Positions 22,821 to 33,100 of a stretch of DNA of 64,000 nt are shown here, one piece after another. The stretch lies in the NCBI RefSeq assembly GCF_041734735.1, contig NC_134883.1, positions 25,759,618-25,823,617 of the forward strand. Reading direction: 5' to 3'. Positions within the stretch are counted from its first letter, which is position 1. Each line of letters opens with the position of its first letter. This stretch comes from Babylonia areolata (taxonomy: Eukaryota; Mollusca; Gastropoda; Neogastropoda; Buccinidae). The notes beneath the pieces are model-generated. The model was not told where the DNA came from. It worked only from the letters and a program-made list of their open reading frames with translations, and ran no database searches. The translations under genes were made by a program, and so were the position numbers.

Positions 22821-25378
22821 GTCTTGGACGAATTTGTCAAATGTTAATGAAACCGGCGTACATGAACTGGCTGTCAGATCCAGTGAAACTCCCATAATTA
22901 TAACTGACGAAATCAACAACACACACTTAACTAGATTCATCCTGAAACCGACACACACCAACTCAGAACTACTTAGAGCACTGGGTCACAAAATATACCA
23001 CAAACAAACAGAAGATCTCGGGTTGGAACACAACCCATACCCTGTTCCGTTCTTTCTTCCAATCACAGACGAGGTTCTGGATGAGGAAGGAGGTGGAGGC
23101 GTGGCCGCGGAGGATGGTGGAGGCGGGGAAGAGAGCCCGGCACGTGGGGCAAGGCAGACACAGGTAGCGCAGCGAGGTGTCCGGATTGGCGTTTCTGGAG
23201 GTCTGACCCAGCCTGACCAAACAGCTGAAAGAACGGGCGTCACACCAACGATAAGCCCGGATGAACACACTGCCATCTGCCCTCAATATCCAGATTTCTA
23301 CGCCAAACTATAAAGAACATATTAAATGTAAACCAAAACAAGACTTCAGTGAATGTTGCCCTCAACATCTAGACTTCAACTGGAAACTATTAAGAACATA
23401 CTGCAGGAGCTCAGTGATCAACAAATAGTCGCTGTTTTGCAATTAATGTGCATGTGTCGAGTGCTCATTCTTCTCAAGCTTGTGCGGCGGGCAGATGAGG
23501 TAAGAATTTGAAAAGAAAGGTTCTTTCCCCCTGATCTTTGTTTAAAAAACGGGGAGAGGAGATGCGTGAGGGAAATGCAGCGCTATGAGGGATCTCGATA
23601 TTTCTTCAACCTTGTACCGGGTACAGAGAGAGAACATATATACATACATAATTTTATACGCATGGCGGTGCTTGGAAGGAAAGATCTTATCGTTACGCGT
23701 TTTCAGTTTCACAGGGAAGAGAGAAGATCCGTGAATGGCGGAGCCCGTGACGCAGAAGGAATCTCAATGATGCCTAACTTTAGGGGACAGGGAAGACGTG
23801 CGGGAGATGTCATAGGAAAGATCTCAATGAACGCACTATACGTATTCATCTTATACAGGGAAAAGCAGAGGTGAACAAAGGACACTACTCGTGGACCCTC
23901 CCACACTTTGCAAAATGACGTAAGTGTGCTCATCTATAATGGGTCCTTATTCAATTCGTTGGGAGACGAGTGGAAATCAGACACGCCTGAAAAGGACAAG
24001 TTCACAAACACTTTACTTTGTCTTTGTTATAATAGAGCAGCAAAAATGGATGATGAACTCGCATAATTTTCTAGTTTGTTGAAAGGAGAGTGAAATCTTT
24101 GATCTTTCAGCTTGTGTCATGAAGAAGGAAGCTTCAAGCGTTTTCAGAAAAAAAAACTTTTAACAGAGGTAAAGTTGTCACAAGTTAGGTCTACTTATAA
24201 TCGTCTTCTTTTTTCTTCTTTCCGTTACACGACCAACATCGACTTGCCGATGATTCTGTCGTGGTTGATGCATGCTGGGTATGTTCGTGTCTCCATAACC
24301 CAGCGAACACTGATATGGATAACAGAATCTTTAACGTGCGTATTTGATTTTATGCGTGCGTATACACACGAAGGGGGTTCAGGCACAAGCAGGCCCGCAC
24401 ATATGTTGACCTGGGAGATCGAAAAATTTTCCACCCTTTACCCACCAGGCCCCGTTACCGAGATTCAAACCCGGGACCCTCAGTTTGAAAGTTCAACGCT
24501 TTAACCACTCGGCTATTGCTCCTGTCAATATCTATCAATAGGAAACAGAATACAGATGTGTTGGAAGGCAGGAATGAGCCAAAATCGTTCTGCTTGCAGA
24601 AGGGAGAAGGTTGACATGAATGATAGTTGTGGAAGACGAGTGTCAATCTTACTTTTTTTTTTCTTGTTTTTTTCCCTAGAAGAGGATAAAAACTTTTTTT
24701 GCAGCGACGGAAGGACTTCAACAGTCGATGTTTCACTCTTCTTCTTTTTTCTTTTTCTTTTAATTATTTTTTTAATTTTTATTCCATTTCCAAAAGTATG
24801 CCCTGCTGCTCTAACCAAAGAAAATGTATGCGAAGCAGTTTTTTCCCCCACAGGATTTTGCCAGGAAGAACTCTAGTTGTCCTCGGTTCTTTTACGTGCT
24901 CTCAGTGCATGCTGCACACGGGATCTCGGTTCATCATCTCTGCCAAAAGACTAACACCCAGACTATCATTCAAGGTCTTGTGGGTGGTCAAGTGGAGAGG
25001 GCTGGGAGGGAGGGGAGGGAGTAGAATCCCAGTCCTTGTATAATTGAATTCAGGACACTCGCCTCTTAATCTGGTACGTTATCCACTTGGCCACTAACAG
25101 ACAGACCACATACAAAAAGCTCATTTCAACAAAGATCAGTTTTTTAAAATGTGGGGGACTGGGGGGTGGGGAGTGGGGGCTGCGTACGTTTAAGTTTTTT
25201 CACAAACCTAACTGTACCTTATACCTTTACAGAAAATTCAAAAAGACAAATGATGTTATACTGGCTAATTATCTTGATTTATTTTTTCAGTTTATAATTA
25301 TGTTGCAACATGCTGAAAAGGTCACGTTACACACAGACACACACAGACTCAGACAAACACACACGTATACATATATGG

Positions 25379-25409
<31 letters not shown>

Positions 25410-25657
25410 GAGAGAGAGAGAGAGCATTCTAGAATGACAGTGTGTGGAGGCAGAATCCAGACTACTCACATCCTGCAAAATGAATGACCACAGACGAGAG
25501 TGTGTGGCTGCCGCAGGTAGCCAAAACACACCTGACACTTCAGGTGACGGCTCCAGTGCTGTCTGGCATTGTCCGAGCTGGTCGCACTCTGTTGGTTTTG
25601 ACCCAAAAGCGTCGCTGTAGCCGCTCCAGCTCCAAGGCCGGGATCTTCACCCGCCAT
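21716..25657 (-). CDS. RING-finger protein with C-terminal membrane anchor (probable E3 ubiquitin ligase), gene B
   Basis: Three exons, 25657-25470, 23224-23041 and 22204-21716 (stop at 21718-21716), all GT-AG and in phase, give 286 aa. The start ATG has context CACAATGGCGG. A C3HC4 RING spans about residues 41-91: C41-x2-C44 (CQVC), C56-G-H58-x2-C61-x2-C64 (CGHSFCRIC) and C88-x2-C91 (CPTC). The RING is split by a phase-2 intron between FCR and IC. A basic linker (RTHRLRRRKSP) follows, then a Ser/Asp-rich segment. The last roughly 45 residues are strongly hydrophobic (VLLMSVWCMYSMVVVG then YMVLITLFFFVIIL), suggesting a tail anchor of one or two membrane spans. By family knowledge a RING binds E2~ubiquitin, so this is probably a membrane-bound E3. 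I cannot name an orthologue. TRIM13/TRIM59 also combine RING and C-terminal anchor, but no B-box is seen here. Confidence 0.8.
22773..22818. repeat. (TG)n microsatellite in intron 2 of gene B
   Basis: About 23 TG units. Confidence 0.95.
24235..24523 (-). mobile_element. tRNA-derived molluscan SINE
   Basis: On the minus strand the element starts GGAGCAATAGCCGAGTGGTT. It has an A-box (TAGCCGAGTGGTTAAAGCG, 24515-24497) and B-box (GGGTTTGAATCTCGG, about 24473-24459). Body phrases are CCTGGTGGGTAAAGGGTGGA, CTCCCAGGTCAACATATGTG and TGAACCCCCTTCGTGTGTAT. The overall order fits a SINE family I remember from many molluscs. It lies in intron 1 of the anchored RING gene on the same strand. Confidence 0.8.
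24880..25105 (-). mobile_element. Diverged tRNA-like SINE
   Basis: The minus strand reads TAGTGGCCAAGTGGATAACG (A-box-like, about 25,098-25,079). About 60 bp later comes GGACTGGGATTCTACTCC, a damaged B-box. Downstream it holds ACACAAGACC-like body sequence I do not recognise. The call rests mainly on the spaced boxes. Confidence 0.45.
25378..25425. repeat. (AG)n microsatellite
   Basis: Nearly pure AG, starting about 45 bp beyond the splice donor of gene B exon 1. Confidence 0.95.
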
Positions 25658-25679
25658 TGTGGAATGAAATAAAATGTAG

Positions 25680-26490
25680 ACTTCTACAAGATGACGTCAG
25701 TCACTCCCTCCCCTCCACCTTGAAATTTTCATCATATTTTGTCATCATGAGTAAGGTACACGTATAAATCTTTTGGAAATCCATGAGAGTGCGGTCTAGT
25801 TCTGGTTAGCACAGCTGGTGACCTCATATTCAAATTGCAAATCCGAATCACAAACATCCTAAATCAAATTTGACATTCCGCAGCCAAACAATCGTGACGT
25901 CAATATGGTATGACTCAGTAGACATTATGAATTGCGTGATTATTCGAAAAAACGAACGAGTGCAATTATAGAATTGGTGCGCACTGAATTTGTTCAAATC
26001 AGAAAAGTCTGTTTCTAAATTTCGTAATAACTCCAAGTGTAGGGATTGGACCTGCCAGTGAAAATGGGAACAGTCATAAAGAATAGAAAGACGTAGTTTC
26101 TTATTTCGTCACCGAAAGAACTGGTATGCCTACATAAGATGACGTCAGTCATCATACTTTCATCTTTTCTTTTTCTTTTTAAGAGTTGGCACGTGAAACA
26201 CCCGACTGACAAAATTTGTCATTTTGCAGCCAAACAAACGTGACTTCAATAATTTAGCATTAGATGATACAATTATTAGATGCCATTAGAAATAGCCCAA
26301 GTTAACTGGGAAAACGTAGATGTGCAACAGTGTCAATTGTGTGTACTGAATTTATTCAAAACAGGAAAGTGTTTTCGAATTTCGTAATTAATCCCAGTAA
26401 TGGAAGAATTATACCTACTAGTATTTGTGAAATTGTGATTTCACAAAGAATAGAAAGACGTGTTCTTTTCATATTTTGTCACTGAGTTTA
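25680..26490. repeat. Diverged tandem duplication upstream of gene B
   Basis: Two collinear blocks share AGATGACGTCAGTCA, GCAGCCAAACAA(T/A)CGTGAC, then ACTGAATTT(G/A)TTCAAA, then TTTCGTAAT(A/T)A and CAAAGAATAGAAAGACGT. The first block (about 25,680-26,125) is about 100 bp longer between its first two shared words than the second (about 26,130-26,490). Confidence 0.6.
25692..26147. promoter_or_regulatory. Three CRE palindromes upstream of gene B
   Basis: The exact octamer TGACGTCA occurs at 25,692-25,699 (35 bp before the start codon), 25,895-25,902 and 26,140-26,147. This is the CREB/ATF binding palindrome. A fourth position near 26,235 reads TGACTTCA in the corresponding duplicated context. 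cAMP or stress control of the RING gene is inferred only. Confidence 0.45.
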
Positions 26491-26678
26491 TGTTTTAGAC
26501 TAAATGTTAAGACTGTTTGTAAGTCACCAAACGAATATGGTCAGTTGACTTCCAGAATCACTTAGGCCAATGGACAGCATAATCAATTATGTTCCTTCTT
26601 GACCTGAAAGTGGCAACGTATTAAATTATCTCGTCTTCTGTGCAAATGCTTTGATACACTGTGTTGGTATGTCTGTCT

Positions 26679-26741
<63 letters not shown>
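26679..26741. repeat. (TG)n(AG)n compound microsatellite
   Basis: TG units pass directly into AG units. Antisense frames read as Thr-His or Ser-Leu repeats and are not genes. Confidence 0.95.
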
Positions 26742-26744
<3 letters not shown>

Positions 26745-27221
26745 GCTGGGACAACACGTGTATTCGAAAATCACTTGCTTGTTGAGCAGCTCCACAAGTA
26801 ACATGCCAAGACCGTGAAGACGTGTGATCAGTCACCATCAATTGTCAAGACATGAAACCACCCCCCATAATCTTAGCGTATCTATCCCACTAATTTTCGT
26901 AAACCAAAGGCATCTCCGGGAACTGGTCGTGGCATATGATATTTTGTCAAAGCCATTGCTAGTATTATAATTTCATTAGGCTGCAAGCCTGGCTCAAAAC
27001 TGATTGATTTTTTTCAATCAAAAGAACCCAACTGGCCTGTCCTAGAACCCCAGGATTCATGCCACAGCAGAGTAGAGTGCACACAAGTACTTCTCTTTGT
27101 TAACAGCGTCACCTCCCGCCCCCGCCCCACATTTTTTTTCAGACACGCAAGCATGTGCATGTTAAAGTGTACGCTGAGGGGGCTTTTATTTCTTTTCCTG
27201 CCCCACCCCCACCCAACCCCT

Positions 27222-27287
27222 TTCTCCAACACACACATACATACACACACGCACACTGACACATACACACACAGGCACGCGCGCACG

Positions 27288-27325
<38 letters not shown>
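27222..27325. repeat. CA/CG-rich microsatellite cluster
   Basis: Interrupted CA and CG dinucleotides end in a pure (CA)n run at about 27,294-27,325. Confidence 0.9.
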
Positions 27326-27326
<1 letters not shown>

Positions 27327-27929
27327 GATCAACAATGCAAGAAACATTAAGGCTGTGTCAGATGTCTCTGATAAAATCTGTAGTGTCATGGTGAACAATA
27401 GTTTTGCTCCAGTATTGTTTCTGACACTGACAACGAAATGCAGGCTTATTTCACAATGCGTCAGAATAGGCTGTTATGTACTGATGTAAAGACTAGCAAA
27501 CTGAAAGATTTACTGCTGTTATTAATTGACAAACATCGCGGTGTGGCAAAAGAAAGAATAACGTGAAAAAAAAAAACTCAAATGGAACAACGACAACTGG
27601 GACACGGTAAAAGACATTGTGAACGAAACAGCAATCATTGAGACACGGTAAAAGACGCAATGAAATGGACGGCAATGGGATAGATGTGGTAAATCTACAA
27701 GGCAGGGTCAGTCATTAAAAACTGAGGTTTAGTGCAACTAATAATAGTAAGCTCTGGCAAAAAATATATCAAGGAATGACCGTTTTGGGGGCAACCATGG
27801 TCTGTTTCCAAGCGCGGTGCACGCTGGTCCAAGTCCCTGTGTCCAGAGTCCAATGAAAATTACTGACGTGCCTATTTCACCTTCTGCTTGTGCATCCACG
27901 CGAAGATTTCTCATTCTAAATTTGGGGTG

Positions 27930-27980
27930 GTTGGGGGGGGGGGGGAGGTTGGGGGACGGGGGGGGGGGGGGAGGGGGGCG
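27930..27980. repeat. Poly-G tract
   Basis: Several G-runs of up to 14 lie within 50 bases. The strand is G-quadruplex prone, and the exact length in the assembly should be treated with caution. Confidence 0.85.
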
Positions 27981-28054
27981 TTAAGACAAAAGTAACAGGT
28001 CTGAAAATACGCTGGTGAGTCCGACTGCAAACATCAAACTAACGGTCGTGTTAC

Positions 28055-29130
28055 AAAGGTGAATCATAGGACCAGATTACAAGAAATAACTATCAACAAT
28101 AATTATGATCTGGCTACGAGGAACAACTATGAATCTTAGGATCAGGCTATATAAATATACTAATGATTAGCTATAAACCAATCGATTGGACTACAATGAA
28201 TAGCTGTCTACTACAGGATCAAACTACAATGAATAGCTGTCAATTACAGGAACAGGCTACAAGGAATAGCTGTCAACCACATAATCCAGCAACAAGGAAC
28301 AGTTTTGAATCCTGGGACCATGCTACAATAAATAAACACCCACAGGATGAGGCTGCAAGAAATAGCTGTCAACCACAGGATCAGGTTACAAGGAACAGCT
28401 ATGAAACGGGGGATGGGGGTGGAACAGATATGAAACGGGAATGGAGGGGGGGGGGGCTAAGTTTATACTTCTTGTTGTTAATGATCACGTGAGAGGGGGG
28501 GGGGGGGATGCGGAGGAGGGTCGTGGTACAAAAAATAGCAGGAATAGGGGAATAGCTAGCAATTATACGGACGTGATTAAAGAAATAGTTAGCAATTACA
28601 AAAAATATGGTACAAAGAACAGCCAACAGTTAGAGGGGTGTCAAACAAGCCGCGATCGCACAACAGTAGCACGAGAAACAGCAATTACAAGGGAAAGCTC
28701 CAACCTAAATTGGTGTAGAATAAGGGTTTGCAGTTTTGCAGTCACAAAGTCATTGTACAAGCGACAGACCTTCAGCAGACAATGAGTGTGGTATAAAAGA
28801 TCAACAATCAGATGTGACATGGTCACTCGTACTACGAAACAAAGACCCAAGAACTGGATGACTTGGCCGGACGCCAGCCAATATGTAATTAAACTCAACT
28901 CGACCGGCTGTGGGATATGGTAGCCCACACGGAATCGCTGGCAAAACTGAGGCCCTACGTTGTGTGTGCAATCGGAGAGCTGTGGTGCCTGAATTTGTCA
29001 GCCATTTGTGGGAATGGCTGTTAGTGGGACCTGGTAATAGAATAACAGTTAATCAACGGCAGAAAATTAATATCCAGGAATACAGAGCTGTTACGCGAAT
29101 GTGACACAGGGTGGTTACGAAATAGCAGTC
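28055..29130. repeat. 33 bp minisatellite, well kept at 28,180-28,420 and degenerate beyond
   Basis: The unit is GGATCAGGCTACAAGGAATA followed by GCTGTCAACCACA. About ten units are legible before 28,430. More decayed units, marked by AACAGCAATTACAAGG-like words, continue to about 29,130, with G-runs in between. Because 33 is a multiple of 3, one frame stays open and gives an artificial repetitive peptide (NSCQPQDQATR type) at 28,163-28,492. Confidence 0.7.
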
Positions 29131-29134
29131 AGAC

Positions 29135-30158
29135 CGCAAGTCACGATAACACTTAGCGTAGAGAGGTAACTGCATCGTATGAACAGATTACAAGAATCGT
29201 TGGCAACTGCTTGTGGTGTGGAGTGTATGGATATCTCACAGTCAGAGATCAAGGTGTTTGTGTACATTTAAGAATACAAAAAAAAAAAAACAACAAAAAA
29301 CATATATGTATATATACGGGCGTTCCACATCATTCCAAAGTTTTTCAGTTTTGGTTATCATGCTTCACTTTAAACACGTGCCCATGGTCAGACATGCGCA
29401 TAAGAAAAACAACTGTATGTCGCTCAAACGAGGTGTGAGAACTGCTGCATGGAAGGGGCGTATCAGTCTAAAAGGGATTTATTACATAGCCGATCGAGTT
29501 CTTGTTCATGTGTACGCTCTCATGCTCTGCGTTGTGTAGTCTACTACTTAACACTGACAATGTTAGTCGACCTCAAAAAGTTACCCGTAATTATGAGATA
29601 TGTAAATGAGAAATCTTAACAAACTGATAGATAACTTGTCGCGCATTGAACTGTGCACAAACTGCGACAACTGTTTTATCCTGCGATTAGCTTTCTTTTA
29701 GACTCCTCTCGCCACCCACCCCAATTCTGATTTCAAGCAGTCATTTATGACACCAGTACATGTTTATTTTCTGCAACAAGCATGACGCCCTGGAACATAA
29801 ACCGGTTGTCAAAATTGTTTCCTTTCTTTCAGTAATCGAAATCAGGAGTAGGGTCACCGTAGAGCACGATGAATAAATGAACTTCGGAAGTTTATAAACG
29901 TCCAGTTACTCGACGCATTTGACCAGCCATTCAAACTTCGCCTGTCCTGGTTTTTTAAAGAAAACTTTAGTTACGTCTTGTTCTGTTAAAGTGCGGGGAA
30001 CCTCAGTGACCATGAATATGGAAAATCGAAAACGTCCTTCATTATTCGGGAAACATCCCAAAAATATTTTTCACAGATATTTTATCTTTGAGACAATTTT
30101 TCTCGCTCACATACTGTGAATCTCATGTTGCGACCACATTCCTGCACTCGTTTGTCGG
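29135..30158. other. Downstream region of gene A, no recognised gene
   Basis: No coding match. A possible minus-strand polyadenylation signal AATAAA sits at 29,768-29,763, about 390 bases after the stop codon of the 454-residue RING gene. Confidence 0.3.
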
Positions 30159-33100
30159 TCACCAAAGCCGATGTCCATGAATGATTTCAAAGAACCTCTT
30201 TTCGTATGTTTCCATTATCGGAACATAATTATGTTCCCCTTGGAGCTTACGCCGTTTCCGTGAATGGTATTCCCTGTCTCTTCTAGGTGCCGGAGTAAGT
30301 AATTTTGTGGGTGATTTTGCTAACAGATGGAGCGACTCCCATTTCTGCCCGCTGTCTGATTTTCCGTCTTTGAAACACATTTTAATTTGGCAGAAGCCCG
30401 TCTGTCCTGGGGTATGGTTGCAGTTGGAAACGGGGTGTGACTGTTCACGTGCTGATACAGTTCGTTTGTAGCTGGTTTCAAACGCAACTCCAGGGTTATT
30501 TCTGTTCCTGTTTTGTGATATGGGCGATGGATTTCGTCCAAACTGTGCGAATGATAGTGCATGTAAAGAGCTAACATTTGACGGTAACACCGGTAAAGCT
30601 TTGCAATAAGAGGGTCTCGTCCCTCTACCATTGAGGTCCACGTTCTTGATTGTCGTGGGTGCTGCTGCAGATCTGTCTCTCCCTGAAGCCAAAGCTGCTG
30701 CGTAGCACCTCTTTAGGTTCTGTGGGCTGATTTTCACGTCCGCGTTCTGCTGCTGAACGAAGCTCGTTCTCGAGGGTTGTAACGGAACAGAAGCCGGCGT
30801 CACTGAAATGGGTCTCAAACTGTCAGGACTGCTATCAACTGTATCTCCTGGGGCCTTGTCAAGGTTATGCAGATGACAGAAGCGGATCTGCTCTATCTCA
30901 AAGAAGGCGTCGTCCACAACAGACCTGTGGTGAAGAGAAGTGGACAAGCGGTCCAGGTCCTGAAGAACACCACACAACGCTTCTTCGCTGACAGCCCGGA
31001 CAGGGGGACCCAGCAAGGACTGCTCTGTGTTCACGGACACGCTAGTCTGTGAGAGAGAACATACAGAACCAATGTTTTCGTACACGAGTATGCGGCAATT
31101 CATATATGGTAACATTTCGAAGTAGCCTGACGTTTTGCGTACTCATATTTATTTAGTGCAATGTACTTTCGGAGAAATACAACAACAAAAAACCAAAAAA
31201 AGAAAAAAAAGAAATAACTATAACAACAACAAAAATTATAGAAAAAGAAAACCCGGTGCGCTTAATCTGTTTGTTTGTTTTGGTGTTTTTTCATGGTAAA
31301 TTTAATAGTAATTTTAAAAATGAATGAATAGATAAATAACATGAGGTCACATTCAGCGTGGTGTGCCACTCTGAGAGCATGCTTTCTGCACTTTATAGTA
31401 AAATGTAGGTAACAAGAAAAGACAGAATAGTTCATCTCCCACCAAATGTTAAATCAACATAGAAATCAGGGCATACAGGCAAGGTGACATCAACTTACTA
31501 TTACCCCGTCAGATGATATCAATTACTGAAACAAAAACTCAGGTGGCTGACATCTTTTCACAGCCACACTATCAAACCGTTGGTTGACACCAGTTCAAGA
31601 TACAGTTACACCGGAGAGTTACATCAACCCATTACACAATCATCTAGCTGGGTGTCATCAATTTAAAGCACAAACACCCTGCTGGGTGACATCAATTCAC
31701 AACACAAGAACCCCGTTGGGTGACAGTTCTTGACATGACAGGTGACAAAATCAACTCGCGACACAATTATCCAGCAACGTGACATAAATTCATGACATAA
31801 GAACCCAATCGGTTGACACTTCTTAACAACGAAATCATCCAGCAAGGTGACATCAACTGACGACACAACTGATTTCTCAGCTGGGTGACATCATTTCATT
31901 CAGTACACTGTTACCCTTTTGGGTGACATCAATCTATGACACAATTACCCTGTCGGGGGTCTTTAAAAATTTCACAACACAGTTACCCAGCTGGGTGACA
32001 TGATCAATTCATAACACAATTACCCTGTTGGGTATCTTCCTGTTGCGAAGCGTGTCGACCAGAGCCTGGATGATGAAGTTACAAGTTACGTTCCGCTGCA
32101 GAATGGGCGTGGCAAAAATTTGCACGCGGCAGTTGGGGCAGCCAATCAGCCCCTCTGTTCCCGTGAAGCTCGCACTCTGGCCACGAGACTGGGTTGCTTG
32201 TTTGCACATATCAGTCAAACATCTGTCAGGATGATAAGAAAACATGACAGACTGAGAAAGCAGAGAGTGTGAGAGGACTGTACTGAGTGAAGTGATTTAA
32301 ACGTTGCTTCTACCGTATCAGTGTAAATGAAGACATGCAAGGGACGCTACTGTTGAACATAATTATGACGACAAATAATTTATATGCTAAATGTCAGCAC
32401 GGTTTTCGAAAAAGTAGATTATGAGAAACTCCGTTACTTGAAGTAATGGAAGATTCAACAAGGTTACTTGATAATGGTGATAACACTGATGATGTATTAT
32501 ACCTTGATTTAAAAAATAAAAAAAAAGCTTTTGATTCAGTGCCACATAAAAGGTTATTGATAAAATTAGTATCCTATGGAATCACAGGTAAAATACAGAT
32601 CACAGAAAGTTAAAGTTAGTAGATCTCAATCAAGTGGTGCGATGTCCTGAGTGGAATCCCCCAAGGCAGTATACTGGGACCTATTCGTTTTACTGTATTT
32701 ATAAATGATTTTCCACAATCAGTAAATAGCACTTGAAAAATATTTGCTGATGACACTAAAATATACACATACCCTTTAGTATACCAAATATTGCAAAGAG
32801 ACATAGATTCACTAGTGGAATGGACAGACACAGGGAACCTATACTTTAATGCTACAAAGTGCAAAGTGCTCCATATTGGTAGCAAAAACCCTTAACATGA
32901 CTACTTAATGAAAATTGGTGATAAAGAGTTTAATGTTGAAAAATGTGAAGAAGAAAATGATTCAGGTATTGTTTTTGATTAAAAAAAAACCCAACCTACT
33001 CTTTAACAAGCATATTGCATGCATAATAAATAAGGCAAATAAGAGATTTGGTATAATCAAGCGTGCCTTCACATTTCTGAAGAGCAGTACATTTTAAGAC

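Noticed and set aside
22753-23313. Plus-strand 186-codon frame
   Set aside because: It begins in a (TG)n tract and then runs antisense across the RING exon at 23,041-23,224, which has a clear zinc-ligand pattern and splice sites.
24459-24515. Functional tRNA gene
   Set aside because: The A and B boxes belong to a SINE head; the sequence does not close into an acceptor stem and is followed by the SINE body.
26583-26841. Thr-His and Ser-Leu repeat frames, and similar Val-Cys frames at 19.2-20.0, 27.0-27.4, 36.5-36.9 and 40.7 kb
   Set aside because: All are translations of dinucleotide microsatellites.
28163-28492. Repetitive 109-codon frame
   Set aside because: It is created by the 33 bp minisatellite; codon content follows the DNA repeat and there is no flanking gene structure.
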